NCBI GenBank assembly: GCA_014773175.1
Contig: VXCM01000244.1
Coordinates: forward strand, 358,224 to 422,223
Length of the DNA stretch: 64,000 nt
Source of the DNA: Lucifuga dentata
Taxonomy: Eukaryota; Chordata; Actinopteri; Ophidiiformes; Bythitidae
Direction: 5' to 3'
A model generated the notes under the pieces. That model did not search any database. It saw nothing but the letters and a program-made list of their open reading frames with translations, and had not been told where the DNA came from. The translations under genes and the position numbers were made by a program. Shown piece by piece: positions 1 to 14,408 of this stretch; the first letter of the stretch is position 1, and every line of letters starts with the position of its first letter.

Positions 1-32
<32 letters not shown>

Positions 33-294
33 TGTGTGTGTGTCTGCACATGCATATGAAGCTATTGCTTCTTGTCTAGTTGACTATACAGGAACAGTAG
101 GAAACCAGAACATCAGGTATGATTTGTGAGAGATTTGAGAGAGAGAGAGAGAGAGAGAGATGGACAATATAATACATATTTTCTGATGGTGAGCGAGATG
201 AAGAAAGAGCATGTGTGTAGTGTGTGTGTCGTGAAAAGTGGAAAAGTTGGTTTTGTGGGGGGCATCTGAGTGTATGAATAAAACATCCTCTTTC

Positions 295-322
295 CAGGTA
301 AAAGCACACGTGCTTTTACCTG
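295..322. repeat. Perfect hairpin, 13-bp arms
   Basis: CAGGTAAAAGCAC, a two-base spacer, then its exact reverse complement GTGCTTTTACCTG. Confidence 0.85.
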
Positions 323-1023
323 TACGGCCTATAGGAACTGTCATGTCAGTTCGGCTGATTGCATCGGAAAGCTAACTCTAATTTGGGAGAGGTGTTGAGC
401 TTCATTCAAAAGAAGAAATTACTGCTAATCTTCTGAAAAATGACAATATTTGTGTTTTATATAAGAACAGTTGCATAACTTTCACCAAATGTAGATTCTA
501 TTCCTGAGTGAACAACTGCTCTTGTATGTGACGAGATGATCGATATATCAGTAGGATTTCTAGAAGAGGTCTGTATATTGTGGGCTGGGCAGGTCATGAT
601 GTCAATGGATGCTGTTTTATATGCGGTCAGGCACACACACACACACACAGATGTCAGTGACTGTCAGTGGGTTTGATAGATTTATATAAATGCATATAGT
701 CTGTTTTTTATGCTTTAGATGGGATCAACCACGTGGATTTTTAACAAAAGGTTAAAAAGTAGTTTTTTAAAAGAATATTCCAGTGAAACTATTCCAGACA
801 GGAATGCTGATCTCTGGTCTCGGAAGGACTTTGGTTGACACAGAGTGGGTAAGTGGACATTGATTGCAGCTGGAGCTTATGGTCAGGACATCAATAAAAC
901 ACTGTTTAGAATAGTAAATGTTATAGCCTGTTATAGCCTGAAACTCCACCCTCAGCCTGTGAGTTGTGTCATGTCTGCCACCCTTCCGACCACAGGAAAT
1001 TTTTCAGGAACTCAGGAACCTTT

Positions 1024-1048
1024 CCACACACGCACACACACACACACN

Positions 1049-1094
<46 letters not shown>
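1024..1094. repeat. (CA)n microsatellite with single N
   Basis: CA tract interrupted by N at 1048 with a phase slip, which suggests an assembly seam inside the repeat. Confidence 0.9.
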
Positions 1095-1096
<2 letters not shown>

Positions 1097-1688
1097 TCTC
1101 AGATTAACCTAATCAGGCTAATCTGTCAGCCTAACGCACATTATAAAAAGGCCACTAATCCTCTGCCATGCTTCCACGGAGCCCTCTGAGCGGTTTCTGA
1201 GATAAACGGCTGCTGTGTCTCCTCTGTCATTAAACTAAACTGCAGAAACGAAAATCATCATCGTGGTTTTAGAGGAAGATTTATGCGGTGGACAATTACT
1301 CACATCTCATGGCTCTGAGATGTGTCTGGTTAAATCCAGGAACAAATGAGACCTGCCTGTCTTAGTCTGGATTTCTGCTGAAACTATTTGACCTCATTAT
1401 CACCCATGTTAAACCCAGCAAATATAACAATAAAATAAAATTTCACCAACTACAATTATTAACGTTATACTTAGAACAGTGTATTGTAGAATTAAAGGAG
1501 GCTGCTGCCCTCTTGCGTCTGGAAGAGTTATAGCAACCTAGCAGAGTCTTAATTCCTGGCGGCATTTAAAGAAACACAGTAAAACCTTTCTACATATTTG
1601 TAGCTCAGATAAAAGTCTACTTATAGAGCTGTAAAGTAAAACTTCATAAAGTACATGGATGCTTTCGAGACAGTCACAAGATAGTCTA

Positions 1689-1689
<1 letters not shown>

Positions 1690-1733
<44 letters not shown>

Positions 1734-1804
1734 ATGTTATTATAATTGAATGTCTTAAGAGATTATTATTATTATTAATGTTAATAATAATAATAATAAT
1801 AATA

Positions 1805-1848
<44 letters not shown>
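1690..1848. repeat. (TTA)n followed by (TAA)n, self-complementary
   Basis: About 45 bases of TTA units at 1690-1732, then mixed sequence, then TAA units at 1784-1848. The two tracts are complementary and could fold on each other. Confidence 0.85.
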
Positions 1849-1849
<1 letters not shown>

Positions 1850-1913
1850 TGCATCTATTCCAGTAATAAAACAACATGTACTATAGTGTGAAGTTAACCA
1901 CTATTGGCCCCCC

Positions 1914-1946
<33 letters not shown>

Positions 1947-4900
1947 TCAGATTGCCAGACAATGCTAACTGCTTTGTCTTTGTTGACACTGCCAAACCCA
2001 GACATGACAGACAACATGACAGAAATCTGCAGTCTTGCCAGACAGTGTGAGTGTGTGTGTGTGTGTGGTATGTGTGTGTGTGTGTGAAGTGGAGGTGGAT
2101 TTGGTCAGACAATCTGTTGTCCCAGATGTCATCACAGTGACCAGTGATCCCTTTACTTGACCTTTGAACCTTCCAGATGGTGACACTACTACCTCCACCA
2201 ATGGAGGAAACACAGTGTGTCTGTATATGTGTGTGCATGTTTGTATGTGTGTGTGTGTGTGTGTATTACACTCACTTAGAAGGCAGGTCTGGTTACTCTA
2301 AAATCTAACTATAAAGACAGAAATCTCTCTCTGTGGCACCAGTATCTCCAGAACTGGCACTGTATGAAGTTGAAATTTGGCAGGTTTATTGTTCAGGACC
2401 CAGGACATACAGTGTCACGTGTCAAGTTGTTTGGATGAGCAGTTTTCCAATTGAACTGTGCCAGTAAAATAAAAAAGCAGTCTGTGTGGCAGGATACGCT
2501 CCAAGCACAGCAGCATATGCTCTGCTCCACAGGTACTTATGGCAGGCTGCGGCACACACCATAAAATCTGGCCTGGTCTGAACAGGCACATTTTCAATGG
2601 CCACTGCATTAGTAATATTAATGTGAAATGCAAAAGCTAAATAATATCTAAAACTGCTTAAGTTGAAGCTTTTGCTTGTCCATTTTAGAATGACAACATT
2701 TGAAATCTGCCATTTTGGGCAGAAAAAAAAAGTCATGTTACTATGATCAGAAGTGTAGAGGAGCTATCTGGAAGAAAATACGCTTACATGTTACCAGAGA
2801 ATCTCCTAGTGGAGCCACTCCAGAAATAATTTGTCAACACTGGACAGTAATTGACTGGATTTTTATTTTTAAAAATTTTTTTTGTAGTTTGCTAAGGCTG
2901 CATATAGATGAAAAAAAATGCTCTTTTGCTTCTGCACTAATATATTCATTACTGTCATTAACCTTTCTGCTACACAGACCCTGTATCTAATTATCCCCCT
3001 GTTACCACACGCACACACACACACACGCACAAACACACACAATCCTTCTCAAACAAGCAAACAGACACCAACACGCACACACCATCACCCCCACTTCCTC
3101 ACTACCCCACATGTTGTTTGACAAATGAGTGGTCTCGCCTCATCAAGCACATGACAATGTAAACAGATGGGAGGTGGAGACAGGGACCTGTGCCAGCTCT
3201 AATCACACACCCACACACACACGCGCACACACACACACACAGTCCAAAAATCCCGAACATATGTTGCAGTTATTCAAACAGATATGCTTGGAGACACTCG
3301 CAGACGCTTGAGGACTGCGTGTCATTTAGAGCATCAACCAAGGAGAAATTATGTGATTTATTGATTTGTCTTCTTTGTGCTTTTTATAATGGATTTAGTT
3401 TAGCCACGTGTGCACAATACTTATGTACGAACAATAGATACTGTAGACAGACAGGCAGACAAAAAAAAAAAAAAAAAAAAAAGATTTCCTGATAGAAATG
3501 ATTTTGATATAAATGATTTTTGGAATGTTCTGACATTCACAATACACTTTTATTGTGACAGTCACTTTTTCAACACAGACACAACGAGTAACAAAGTCTG
3601 TGTGTTCACAGTTGCACTGCAAAAAAGAAGTTTCTTCTGTGCGGAAATAATTAGCTGAGCAACACGTTCCATATGTGTATTTAGATAACCAAAAGACAAG
3701 TAGTTCTAAAGATTTATTATCTCATGACTCAAAATTTATAGACACATTCTGAACAAATAACAGCATCGACTGTATGAAAAGACAATCATACACATGCTTT
3801 TGGACACATGGGAATTCATTGCAAACTGGACTGTGACCCATGTAGGGCATCAATACATTTAAACACTGCTCTCAGCACAAATCATAAGACATACTTTGCA
3901 TGATAAATTTTCCAAGGTGCCAGTTACACTGTTCCTAATCTCTTATCCTTCTTGTGCTTAGACATGCTTTGAAATAACATAACCTCTGACTAGTTTACAT
4001 GTAAAGCATTTATGTGGATTAAACATGATATAGCTCCATCAATAACACAGTATTATCCTCAGAGGGAAGTCAAAGGAAGTGAAGCATAACACTGTAGGGT
4101 AGTATCATAAAGATGGTGGGTTGACATAATGTCTCAAACTATCACACACTGCACCATAATTCATTTTTAATCAAAATCAAACACAACCAGGGTAAGCATT
4201 TCTTGTTTTAAACTTTCTCACAACTCTCTGTCCACAATCAGTGCAGATAACCAGAAATGAACTGTGACAAGCAAACAGCTTATTTGTCTCCTTTCAGACC
4301 TACTAATATCATTTTATAATTATTTCTCATATTTTCTCACACCTACAAACTAAAAAAAATCCTCTCTTTGTCACGTATTTTTTCTCTCATCATCAAACAT
4401 CCTGACATATTTGACTTTCCTCCCCAACATTTTCAGAATTTTTTTCTTCCTGATTGCTCTTGATTTAATCAGAACATTACTGCAATAACTTGGCAGTGCC
4501 TGCCTGATCACACATCACACACATCAAAGGAAATGTGGAAGGAAATGATGCAAACGTGTAATAACATTATTCATTCATAAAATTCATGAAATACAGAACA
4601 TCAAGCATCGTGTTCAAATATCTGCTTTTCTTTGGTCAAAACAGTTTGAGACACTTTGCAGAGCAGATTCTTCTTCTTAGAAGATGCATGCTAAAAAGAA
4701 GCTTTTCCATTGTTCCTGTACATCAGCAGGGATGATTATTCCATGCCAGTTATCTGCTCAATCTGATAATGATTATTTGTTCTCATTGCCACTGTCTCTG
4801 GAGGTCTTGTCCCCTCATTTCTGTTTTGGTTTCTGCAGGTTTTCCTTACTCCATGTGTGCTGAGTTCATATTTAATCAGACTTGTTTGTCCAACCAACAT

Positions 4901-5805
4901 GTCTGATCAAGTGCAGCAGGATAAATTTGGTTTATTCCTGGATGCTGCCAGGTTGGTCAGAGACTGGTGGCTGACTTCAATATGGACCTGCTTTGTAACC
5001 TGCCTGTGGGGTGAAAAGAGGCAGAGACACATAATAAGTGTTTTCCTTGTTTTGTTGGAATCAGATGTTTGATGCTATCAGGCCTCCTGCTAACAATTAC
5101 TCGTATGACTGAGTGCATGTGTGTTCTTTATTGTTTTGTTCCCTGATATTTTAGTTGGAAATGTATCCTCTGTACCAAATACTCCTTGTTCTCTGTTGGG
5201 TTTTGGATTCTCTTAACCCACTCACACAAACTGTCCTTTCCATTTGGAGCAGCATTTGTAGCTCGATTGCAACGTAATAATCTTTTCCCCACCAGAGGGC
5301 AGTAAAGGCCAGGATTACGAGTTTATAGTCCATGCATTCTAACTTTGGTGGAGCTATGCTTGGAGATTGATGTTTCACACACATACTACACCTTTGCTAC
5401 GCAGCTGTGGGGGGTGTTCCATACCACACACTTGCCTTTTTGCATCAGCAATCACCATACTGATAATGTGTCGTTTTGGCCAGCTGTTGTGTTATTGCCC
5501 ACTTACACTCCTCCCTAAATGTTTGGGATTGCCCTAATATGAAGAACCCACAGCATGAACAGGCAAACAAAAGGATCCACAGACCAAGGATGCAGAGGTG
5601 TGCAGGCCCTTTAACATATGGACCTGATTCCTTATGAAAACTATAATATATACACAGTATATTATAAAAGCACATAATCACTTCTCATTTTCACAATTTA
5701 GAAATAACACAATATTAAGCTATTAGCTCCTTCATATAAGTTTGACTTGTACTGATTCTACTTGTACAAGTCAAGTACAATTTGATAACCTTTGTGGTAT
5801 CTTAC

Positions 5806-5882
5806 CTGGCCAGGTGCAGCACGGCCTCCAGGATGTTGGAACCATCTTTGGCGCTTGTTTCACAGAACAGAGTGCTGTATGT
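5806..5882 (-). CDS. rasef: rasef coding exon 16 (Rab domain, G5); next exon not located
   Basis: Encodes [20 protein letters not shown] and VLHLA plus two bases of Arg. ETSAK is G5. Acceptor TTTTACAG|ACA, donor AG|GTAAGA, so at least one more coding exon must follow in the 5.8 kb to the left or beyond the window. Confidence 0.94.
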
Positions 5883-8195
5883 CTGTAAAAACAGGAGATC
5901 GTTTATGCAACCTGACAGTGCTACCTGAGGAGGGATAATCCATCCATTTACATGCACATTAAAATTTTGGGCATACTCAGATTAAGGGAATAAATGGATT
6001 TTTTTCAAATTCATGTATATGCCCTAATTAGATTGAAATCGGTGTAAACCAGTGAAAGCTGGCTCAAAGTAACAGACCTACATCATGTAATTGTAAACTG
6101 CTGTATTTGGGCATGTAAAGATAGTTGGAGTAAGCCACCTCAACAGCAAACTGTGCAATCCAGTGAATTCTGTATACATGTGTGTATGTATGTATGTGTA
6201 CATCTTACTCACATGATTACTGTAATTGCAGTACAGACAAATAACTGGAGTAAATGTACTGAATGATGAGACACTCAGTGCATTTACATGCACACTATAC
6301 TCGTTATTTTTAAACTTTGATTATACTCGGGATTAAGGCAAATCAGTTTTTTCAAATGCTATGTTATGTTATATACCTTAACTAGGAATCGGAGTAAGCA
6401 TGCTCCAACAGACCTAGATTATGTGATTATAAATCAATTTATTTGGGCATGCAAACATCATAATGGATAAAGCCACCTTGGGGTCCTCACCCGATGGACC
6501 CTCCGCATATCCGATTGCACAATGCGTCATGTACAGTATATTTGGCGAACCATAGAATCCTATTAATTTCATTCATCTATACTTTTTACTTGCATTATTG
6601 CCTTAGTTGGAGTACAGACTCGGAGTAAAGAGTACACTTGTGTGTATTTTTGTGTGTATGTGTATGTGTGTGTATACCATAGCTAGTTTTTCTCCATAGC
6701 TGGTAGGGACACAGTTGACCGTATTCTGTCTAAGGTCACACTTGTTACCCACGAGCATGATGGGAATACCATCATGGGACATATCCTAAGACAGAGAGAG
6801 AAAAATAACAGCTAAAACCGGAAATATAGAACAAAATATGAAATCTTACCATATCTACTGCCATACAGACTGCATATTAAAGTGTTTACACCTTGTGTCT
6901 GAGTGCATCAGATTGATTAACGTCAAACACTACAGTGCACAGTACATGTAATGCATAATATCAGACATCAAATCAACATCAAATGATATGCTTCAAACAC
7001 ATGCAGCATGCAAAACACACATTGCAACAGCAGAACATATGCTGCACAGGCTCTTCATCCAACACTTACATATTTGCTGCATGTAAAAAGAGAGGGATAA
7101 GATGAATTAATATGACATTCAAATAACTCCCAGTGACAGCACTTCTAATCATAATGCCAAATGATAATGTCTGTGCTGCCAGCCTGCCTGTACAATAACA
7201 TCTATGTGGATTTCATCTACTGTCTGTCCCAGCTACATTCTGCTGAAACCTGGATGCTATTCATCACTTCATTTACCTTCATACTGTGGCTGTCAGAAAG
7301 TGTGTGTAGCAGAGAATAAAAGTGTCTTACCTCAATCATGTCCACCCACTCTCTAACATTAAGGAAACTCTTCTCACAGGTGACATCGTACAACAGCAAC
7401 ACACCGTCCGCCCGGCGAAAATAAGACTTTGCAATGCTGCGGAACCTGGAGACACAAAACATGAATACTGTAATAGTTAACATTATTTATCATATAAATA
7501 CGGTATGCCTGTGGCTTCATTTCTGCATGTGTATGTACTGTAGATTTTGTTTTGTAAGAGTGACATCCACAAACTCCCACTCTTCTGTCTGTAAACACAC
7601 ACAGACACACAAACACAAACCTTTCTTGTCCCGCAGTATCCCATAGTTGTAGTAAAATTGGTTCTCCATCTACAATTAGGGTTTTCATATGGAAATCCAC
7701 TCCTACAGACACAAATAATATGCATTATATGATTGCATGACCTTTTTTTTAACAGGCTGGAATTTGATGAAGAGTGATGGCAACTTTTGATGTTTGCCTA
7801 AATAATATTTGGCATAAATGCATACTGTGGCATTGTTTAGCTTTGATCATGACAATGATATTAGCACATGTAAATGGAGAAGTATTTAATCTTTGCAGTA
7901 TCTCAGCAGGCATGCATATTGAATGTTTGTTACTTTTATTTCAGTCTGTGTTCAGTCTGATCCTACAGTGGAAACAAGCAATAAACAAATCATAAGCAAC
8001 TGGAATAATTTAGGCTTTAGGTTATCCAACCCACCCAGAGTGGCGTTGGAGTTCAATGTGAATTCATTCTTGCAGAGACGAAGCAGAAAGCTGGACTTTC
8101 CCACAGCAGCGTCTCCAGCCAGCACAATCCTGTATGCCTTCTCTGATGTCATGTAGCCCAGTTCAACACTGTCCTGGTCCCTTGTCTGGGGGAGG

Positions 8196-8238
<43 letters not shown>

Positions 8239-11199
8239 GGAGGAAATAAGGGGAGATGCAGCAGTAGTTTCACAAGTGAGCTGACTGTTCATCATACGGA
8301 TAATTTTGCTATTTTTAATGACTTTATGAGACTCAAGATGTAAAAAAGGCCATGGGCTCATTAAAGATACACTCCCCAATTCTATTATACTACCCCCAAA
8401 TTTTAAAACTTCTGTACTCCATAGTTGCATTGATGCGCTCTGCAATTTTCATAGCAGTATGCCAATTAAGATTTTGAGATATCTGTGAGCAGAATTTGTC
8501 CTGGAGGTGGTGCAAGAAGAAAGCTTAAGGAGTGTCTAAATTGGAGATTCATCCCCAAGGTTCATCCTCTGAGGGCATTAAATGAGATCAGAAAACTTTT
8601 TGAAATTCTGCCTGTTAGAGTATGTACATGTAGAAAAGTTGGAATAATTGCAATACAAGAGGAAAAGTTACCAAAACCTTCATCAGGGAACTAAGGCTAT
8701 CCATACCAAATTTCATAGATTGTAGATTGCTCTTTACTCAAGTGTTGGACAGGTAGACCAACAAACATAAAAAAGTCTCTGTACATGAGCTGTATCCTTC
8801 TGCTTGTCCTGTCTCTTCCTCAGTCAGTTTGTTAAAGCTGACAAACCGCTGAAATTCTACGCTAGCATCGTTTTCTCTAGCCTGTGTTATCAGCTTTTTT
8901 TTTTTCCCTTTTCATCCATGTCTTCATTACCTGAACACTGATGGCACTTAGAGCTCTTCGTGTAGTGGGGACCTCTGGTTTGGCCAGAAAAAAGGACTCA
9001 ACAGGTTTCCAGTCCAAAACTGATTCACTTTCTGACCCAAATGCTGATTCACCATCCAGTGTCTCTGCTGGCTATAGATATACATTAACATTAACCCAAA
9101 CTCAGCTCAGAAAAAGAAATATGAGTTATTATCAACACTTTATGACAGTTCAATTCATATCTGTCTCTCCTTAAATTTGAAAGTCTAGTGTCTGGTTGAA
9201 CATGATATTGCAGGTTTAATTTGGACATGCTTTTTTTTTTTGCATCTAATATGATATTTTTTATAATTTATTCCAATATATTTTCCTTTATACTGCAGCA
9301 GAGTACTTGACACTGTTGTGTCCTCTCTGATGAGGGTGTAGACACAAATGGAGTCCTGACATTGTGTGTTTGCTCTTACCTCTGCATCAGAGTTTCCTCC
9401 CATCATATTGTCATTATTGTCATCCTCCCTTGGCTTCTCCTTGCTCTTTCCCACTTCTTCTTCCTCTTCTTGACCTTTGGTCTCCTGCTCTGAGTCGTAG
9501 CCTCCATGTGAGCCTCTGAGGGTCGACAGGCCGCTGTCCATGTAGCTCTCAGGCAGACTGTCCTCCTCACACTCACTGCTGTGTCTGCGCTGCAGGCCTG
9601 GATCACACATGGCCAAAGCCAGAGTGTCGCAGCTCGGCCTGCGGCTGTACGCAGGGGGGTNTGGATCACACATGGCCAAAGCCAGAGTGTCGCAGCTCGG
9701 CCTGCGGCTGTACGCAGGGGGGTACTCAGGGAACTCATCCATACGCTGGCAGAACCTGGACAAAAGGATGTGAAATAGTGAGGGATGTCATCAGGATGAT
9801 ACAAAAAACCGGGGGGAGGGGTATTAGCGGATCCAGGGATCTATCCTTGGATCCGGATTGGCACAAAATTTTAATGGGTTCTTCCCCGGGCCATGTCCTA
9901 CCCTTCTACCAGCTTTTATCAAAATTTGTTGACAATTTTTTTGCATAATCCTGATCATAAACAAACAATCAAATGCACGTAGTCAAGTTCAATTTCTACT
10001 TTTTAGAATTTGGCCTTATGTAATTCTTTGGTTTTTATCCATCTGTACGTGTTCTGTGTATTCTGTGCACAAAGTGCACGCAGTAACTGCCTGTGCATAG
10101 TAGTTTTATCCGTTTCCTACATACTTTAAACACCAGAGATGCGTGTAAGATGTATAACGTGCATGTATCTGTAACTAAGTAAATAATCAAGGTCAGGGTC
10201 AACTTTATTGGTCTCTAAGGAGAAATTTGGCTTAGGCATCAAGGTTGCTGTTCCATACATATTCACATCTATTCTACATTCAATACATTCTTGAATACAG
10301 CTATACACGCATCATCATAAAATAAATAAATACATAAGGTTCCATGTGCTACAATAACACAATAATAGTGATAACAGACAAGTCATTCCTCTTCTAACTG
10401 AGATGACAACATGCTCCCAATCAACAATGTGTAGGCTTCTGAAAATCATATTACTACTGTTAGAATATTAAGTCTGACTCTTTGTCTCTTGATCAAACAA
10501 TAACCTGCTATTCAAAGCAAAATCCTCTTGTAATAATGCAGGTGTTACTGTGTACTTACGCAAAATCCCTTTTGCAGTGGAAATATTAACCACCCAAACC
10601 AGTAAGATCTGCTTTGAAAACAACCCTTGAGCTAGTTACCACTTAATCTTCTGCTCAACCTAAAACAAATTGTGTAGGTGTTGTTTTTGATGTGTTCTCA
10701 GTGTGGTGATACCCCTGCTATCCTGTAGGTGTCGCTGTCTTGGTCTTACCTGTCCATTAATGCATAGGGTGAAGTATAGCAAATACTTTTACTTCTGTTT
10801 CTGTTCTTCATATCCCTCGGTGAGCCACTGTTACTAGACTGTAACACAAAAGAAGGTAAAATGATTGTGCATGCTTGTGTTTTGTAAGGCTTTGTGAGAC
10901 TGACAAATCATATTGAATGAATACTGCAATTGTGATCTTGTAATATTATGATTTTCAATTTCAATTCACAGTGCGGCATGTTTACCTTGCTGTTCTTCTC
11001 CAGTGCAGCTCTCAGGCCATCATTGGTGTCATGAAGCTTCCTGTTGGCTGTCCTACACACACACACACAACCACACGCTGCATTTAATTGCGTTTGCTTT
11101 AACTTAGAAAGGTAGACAATTTTTAAGGTCCAAAAGTGAGTCAGTCAGTCATGAAGGTTGTATAAAATGAGTAAAACAGCAAATATTAGTAAGTAGATT

Positions 11200-11246
<47 letters not shown>

Positions 11247-14200
11247 ATGTCTGACTCACTGCAGAATCTCGATCTGGCTCTCTAGGATGTCCCGCTCATC
11301 AGAGAACTGTTTCATGAGCTCCTCATCTCTGCAAAATCACCCAAAACATGAATAAAACAATGTAATTCCCTCTTATTGATCATTAGGAATATTAATTGCA
11401 GTGCTGCTGAACAACTGAAGTTAGTCAAGCTGTATTAGTTTCAGTCATGAATTTTGTTTTAAATGTCAGATGAGAAAAATTATTATAGAACAATCAGCTC
11501 CAGCTTATAAAAAGCTGGTTTGAGAAGAAGAAGAAGAAGAAACTGATAAAAATAGATTAGATTACAGTATAATTGAACTCATATATTTAATACTGATTTT
11601 AATAAACTTCTTTATCATTTGTGACAACTGTTTTACCATTGATCCTTTATGTTCACACTGGTTTGAATATTGATGGTTTAATATGTTCACTGGCCAGTGT
11701 ATTTATACCTTAAGAACAAATCTATCAAATCAATTCTGCTAGCTGAGTTTCATTCCTTATATGGATTTCTGTATTTCACACTTTGTTAAAATTATCATAT
11801 TACTGTAAACACAAAAAGATAAAGTTTTGAACAGAAGCAATGATTCAAGAATACTCTGGTAATTACTATTTTAATACAAAAGAGGCATGATTGTCGACAA
11901 AGTCTTCTCCAAACACGAACAAAAATATACTAAATCATAAATAACACTTTATAACACTTTTCTGTTGTTCATTAGAAGCTACAATATGCTGATACTGTCG
12001 TACACAAACACACACACGCACACATACAAACACACACACACACTACTCTCACACAGTAAATAGAATGAGATATTTAGATGCTTCTGTCCATTTAATGTCA
12101 GTTTAACCTTTATATTTTATTTTTGAGTTCTCATGATTTACTAAAACATATAAAAACATAAAACACCTATATGATGACAATGAGACATAAAGATGAAGAA
12201 ATAACAAAGTAATCACCTCACTCAGATGGTCCACAAGGGCAAAGTGTTACCCTGCCTGTGGCCCTGTTGCTAGGCAACGCTGCTGAAGAAGTTATTGTGT
12301 TATGTGAAGTCACACCAGGATATCCTGTTTCAGCTGTGACAAAAAGAAACACCCCTGAGAATGATCTGTCAATCAGTCAGAGGGGGCGTGGCCTCTTCTG
12401 CTTCAGAATTTCTGAAGGCTGGGCTCAGATTTAGACTGTGGATAGGGATATGCTGAAACTGAAGTGTGTGTTTGTGTGTGTGTGTTCTGGATCTTGTGGT
12501 TTGAGTGCCAATGTGTTTCACAATGATTTTGGATCCCAGAAATATTTTAACTCCATGTACTAGTGTACTTTTAAATGAACAATTAGTAGACAGAGTTACA
12601 GAAAAATACTATAGGTAGTTTACAGATGACGTAGCATCCGCTGAGATTTTTCCGTATGAAATGCGACTGGTGGGCGAAAGTGTTTGTAATCGTGTTTGAA
12701 ATATGTGTGAAGGTGAGAGAGAAGAAGTGGTGAGATGCTGTTTAAACTTTCACTAGAGGACAGCAGCTGTTGATGAAGGTGTGGGAACATCTCTGTCACT
12801 CACTCCTTCAATCTGTTTGTCCACAAGGTGATTTTCTGTGTGTGAATGCTGAACTTTGCTGGACATTTAGTAAGAAGGTACCACACCCCGCACGCTGAGA
12901 TTCAGTATATTTAGATGCTGGGAAATATCACACATTTAAGTTTCCAAATCCACAATGAGTCTGCAAGACAGCCTCCAAGCTGCGGATTTTCAGAAGCAAA
13001 AAATGCTGCATCTCCTCTCTGAGTTCGTATACGTGGCTCAGAACGGTTCCTCTGACAGCCAGCGGACAATGGAGTGAAGCAGTAAGCCTTTCATGCACGT
13101 CGTTTCATATATAACACCACATCTTCCAGTGATTAAAATAACATTCAAGCCAGTTTTACAAATGGAGTTGAGAAGTGTAATTTTACTGGTGGTGACTGTG
13201 GTTCCAGCCGGCTCCAGTCACGAGTCTGTCCCGTATGTTGCCAGAACAAAGATGGCAAACCTAGTCCTGCAGAACCTGATATGGTTCATCATCAATCTGC
13301 TGAGCAACAAGTGCCTCGTGATGTTATCCTGCAATGCGTGGTAACTATGTTGGAGCTTTCCTGCTGCGCTTGCCGGTCATGGCAGCGGCTCCATCTGATC
13401 CGATGTAAACGAGCAGTTGTGCACATTACCTATGCCGAAATCTGTTTTGACCATGCAGAACGGGTCTCTGTCATCACACAAAGCAATTTTTTGATATATC
13501 TATTTTTTATATTTGGCTGTAAACCACCAAGATATTCAGAGTACCATTCGCTCTCCATTGCTGCCCACCACTTCTGCTCCACTTCCACTCAAAAAACATG
13601 ACTGTAAACAAGCTATTGGCACTTTGACAAGTGAAGTACCAAACAATCTTAAACTTACCGTTCAGAGTTTATGCTTTGATCAGTGAGCTCTGTCTTCAGT
13701 GTATCCATCTCACTCTGCAGACAGGCAACTTTGGTCTGAGACTTCAACAGCTCCTGTCTCAACCTCTGATTTTCCTGCATAGACAAAAACAGAAACCAAA
13801 GAGGAAGACGGTGGTGAAAGAAAGATGGTGGAGGAGGAAGAAATATAAATAAAATATTAGCGTTTGGGCAGAGAGAAATATAAAAAGCTGATGTTTCTCA
13901 TTTTCTGATCTTGTGGGTAAATGCTTCAAACAGAATTTGCTGATAGAAAACTGTATTAAGATTGATTCTCACCAGTGTTAGGTCACTGATCTTCTTCTTC
14001 AGAGCTGGGCTCTCATTATTTACAGTGAAGTTGTTGTACTTCTCTTCGATCTAAGGAACAAGTTCACACCTTTATGTTAAAAGCTGTTTGACTACATTTT
14101 GTTCAGTAAATGACAGGATGAGGTCAAACTGATCTGTTGTCTTCAAAACTGTCTCAACAATCTTAGTCTTGTTTAAATTATAAAAGTAAGATTTTCACTT

Positions 14201-14358
14201 AATGAGACTTTAGGTTGCTGGTTAGAATGGAGCGATGCCGAAGGTGTAGAACACACACTTACCATCTTCATCCGCTGTATCTTACATTGCAGCTCACACA
14301 CTTCTGTCTCATAATTTGTTCGCAATTCACTTAGTGCTGCCTCTGTTCGCATCGTTTC

Positions 14359-14408
<50 letters not shown>

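Larger units (their letters stand above)
1..5805. other. Downstream of the last recognised rasef exon; no coding exon found
   Basis: Intron and/or 3' region of rasef. I searched the minus strand for the missing C-terminal exon and found no convincing candidate. Contains microsatellites, a 13-bp-arm hairpin (295-322), a large ATT/AAT inverted tract (1690-1848) and fish-type repeat remnants near 2330-2410. Confidence 0.5.

Noticed and set aside
845..1189. 114-codon plus-strand frame
   Set aside because: Half is a CA repeat and it contains an N; no protein features.
14360..14406. CA arrays considered as CRISPR-like repeats
   Set aside because: Plain dinucleotide microsatellites in a vertebrate genome, no spacer structure.
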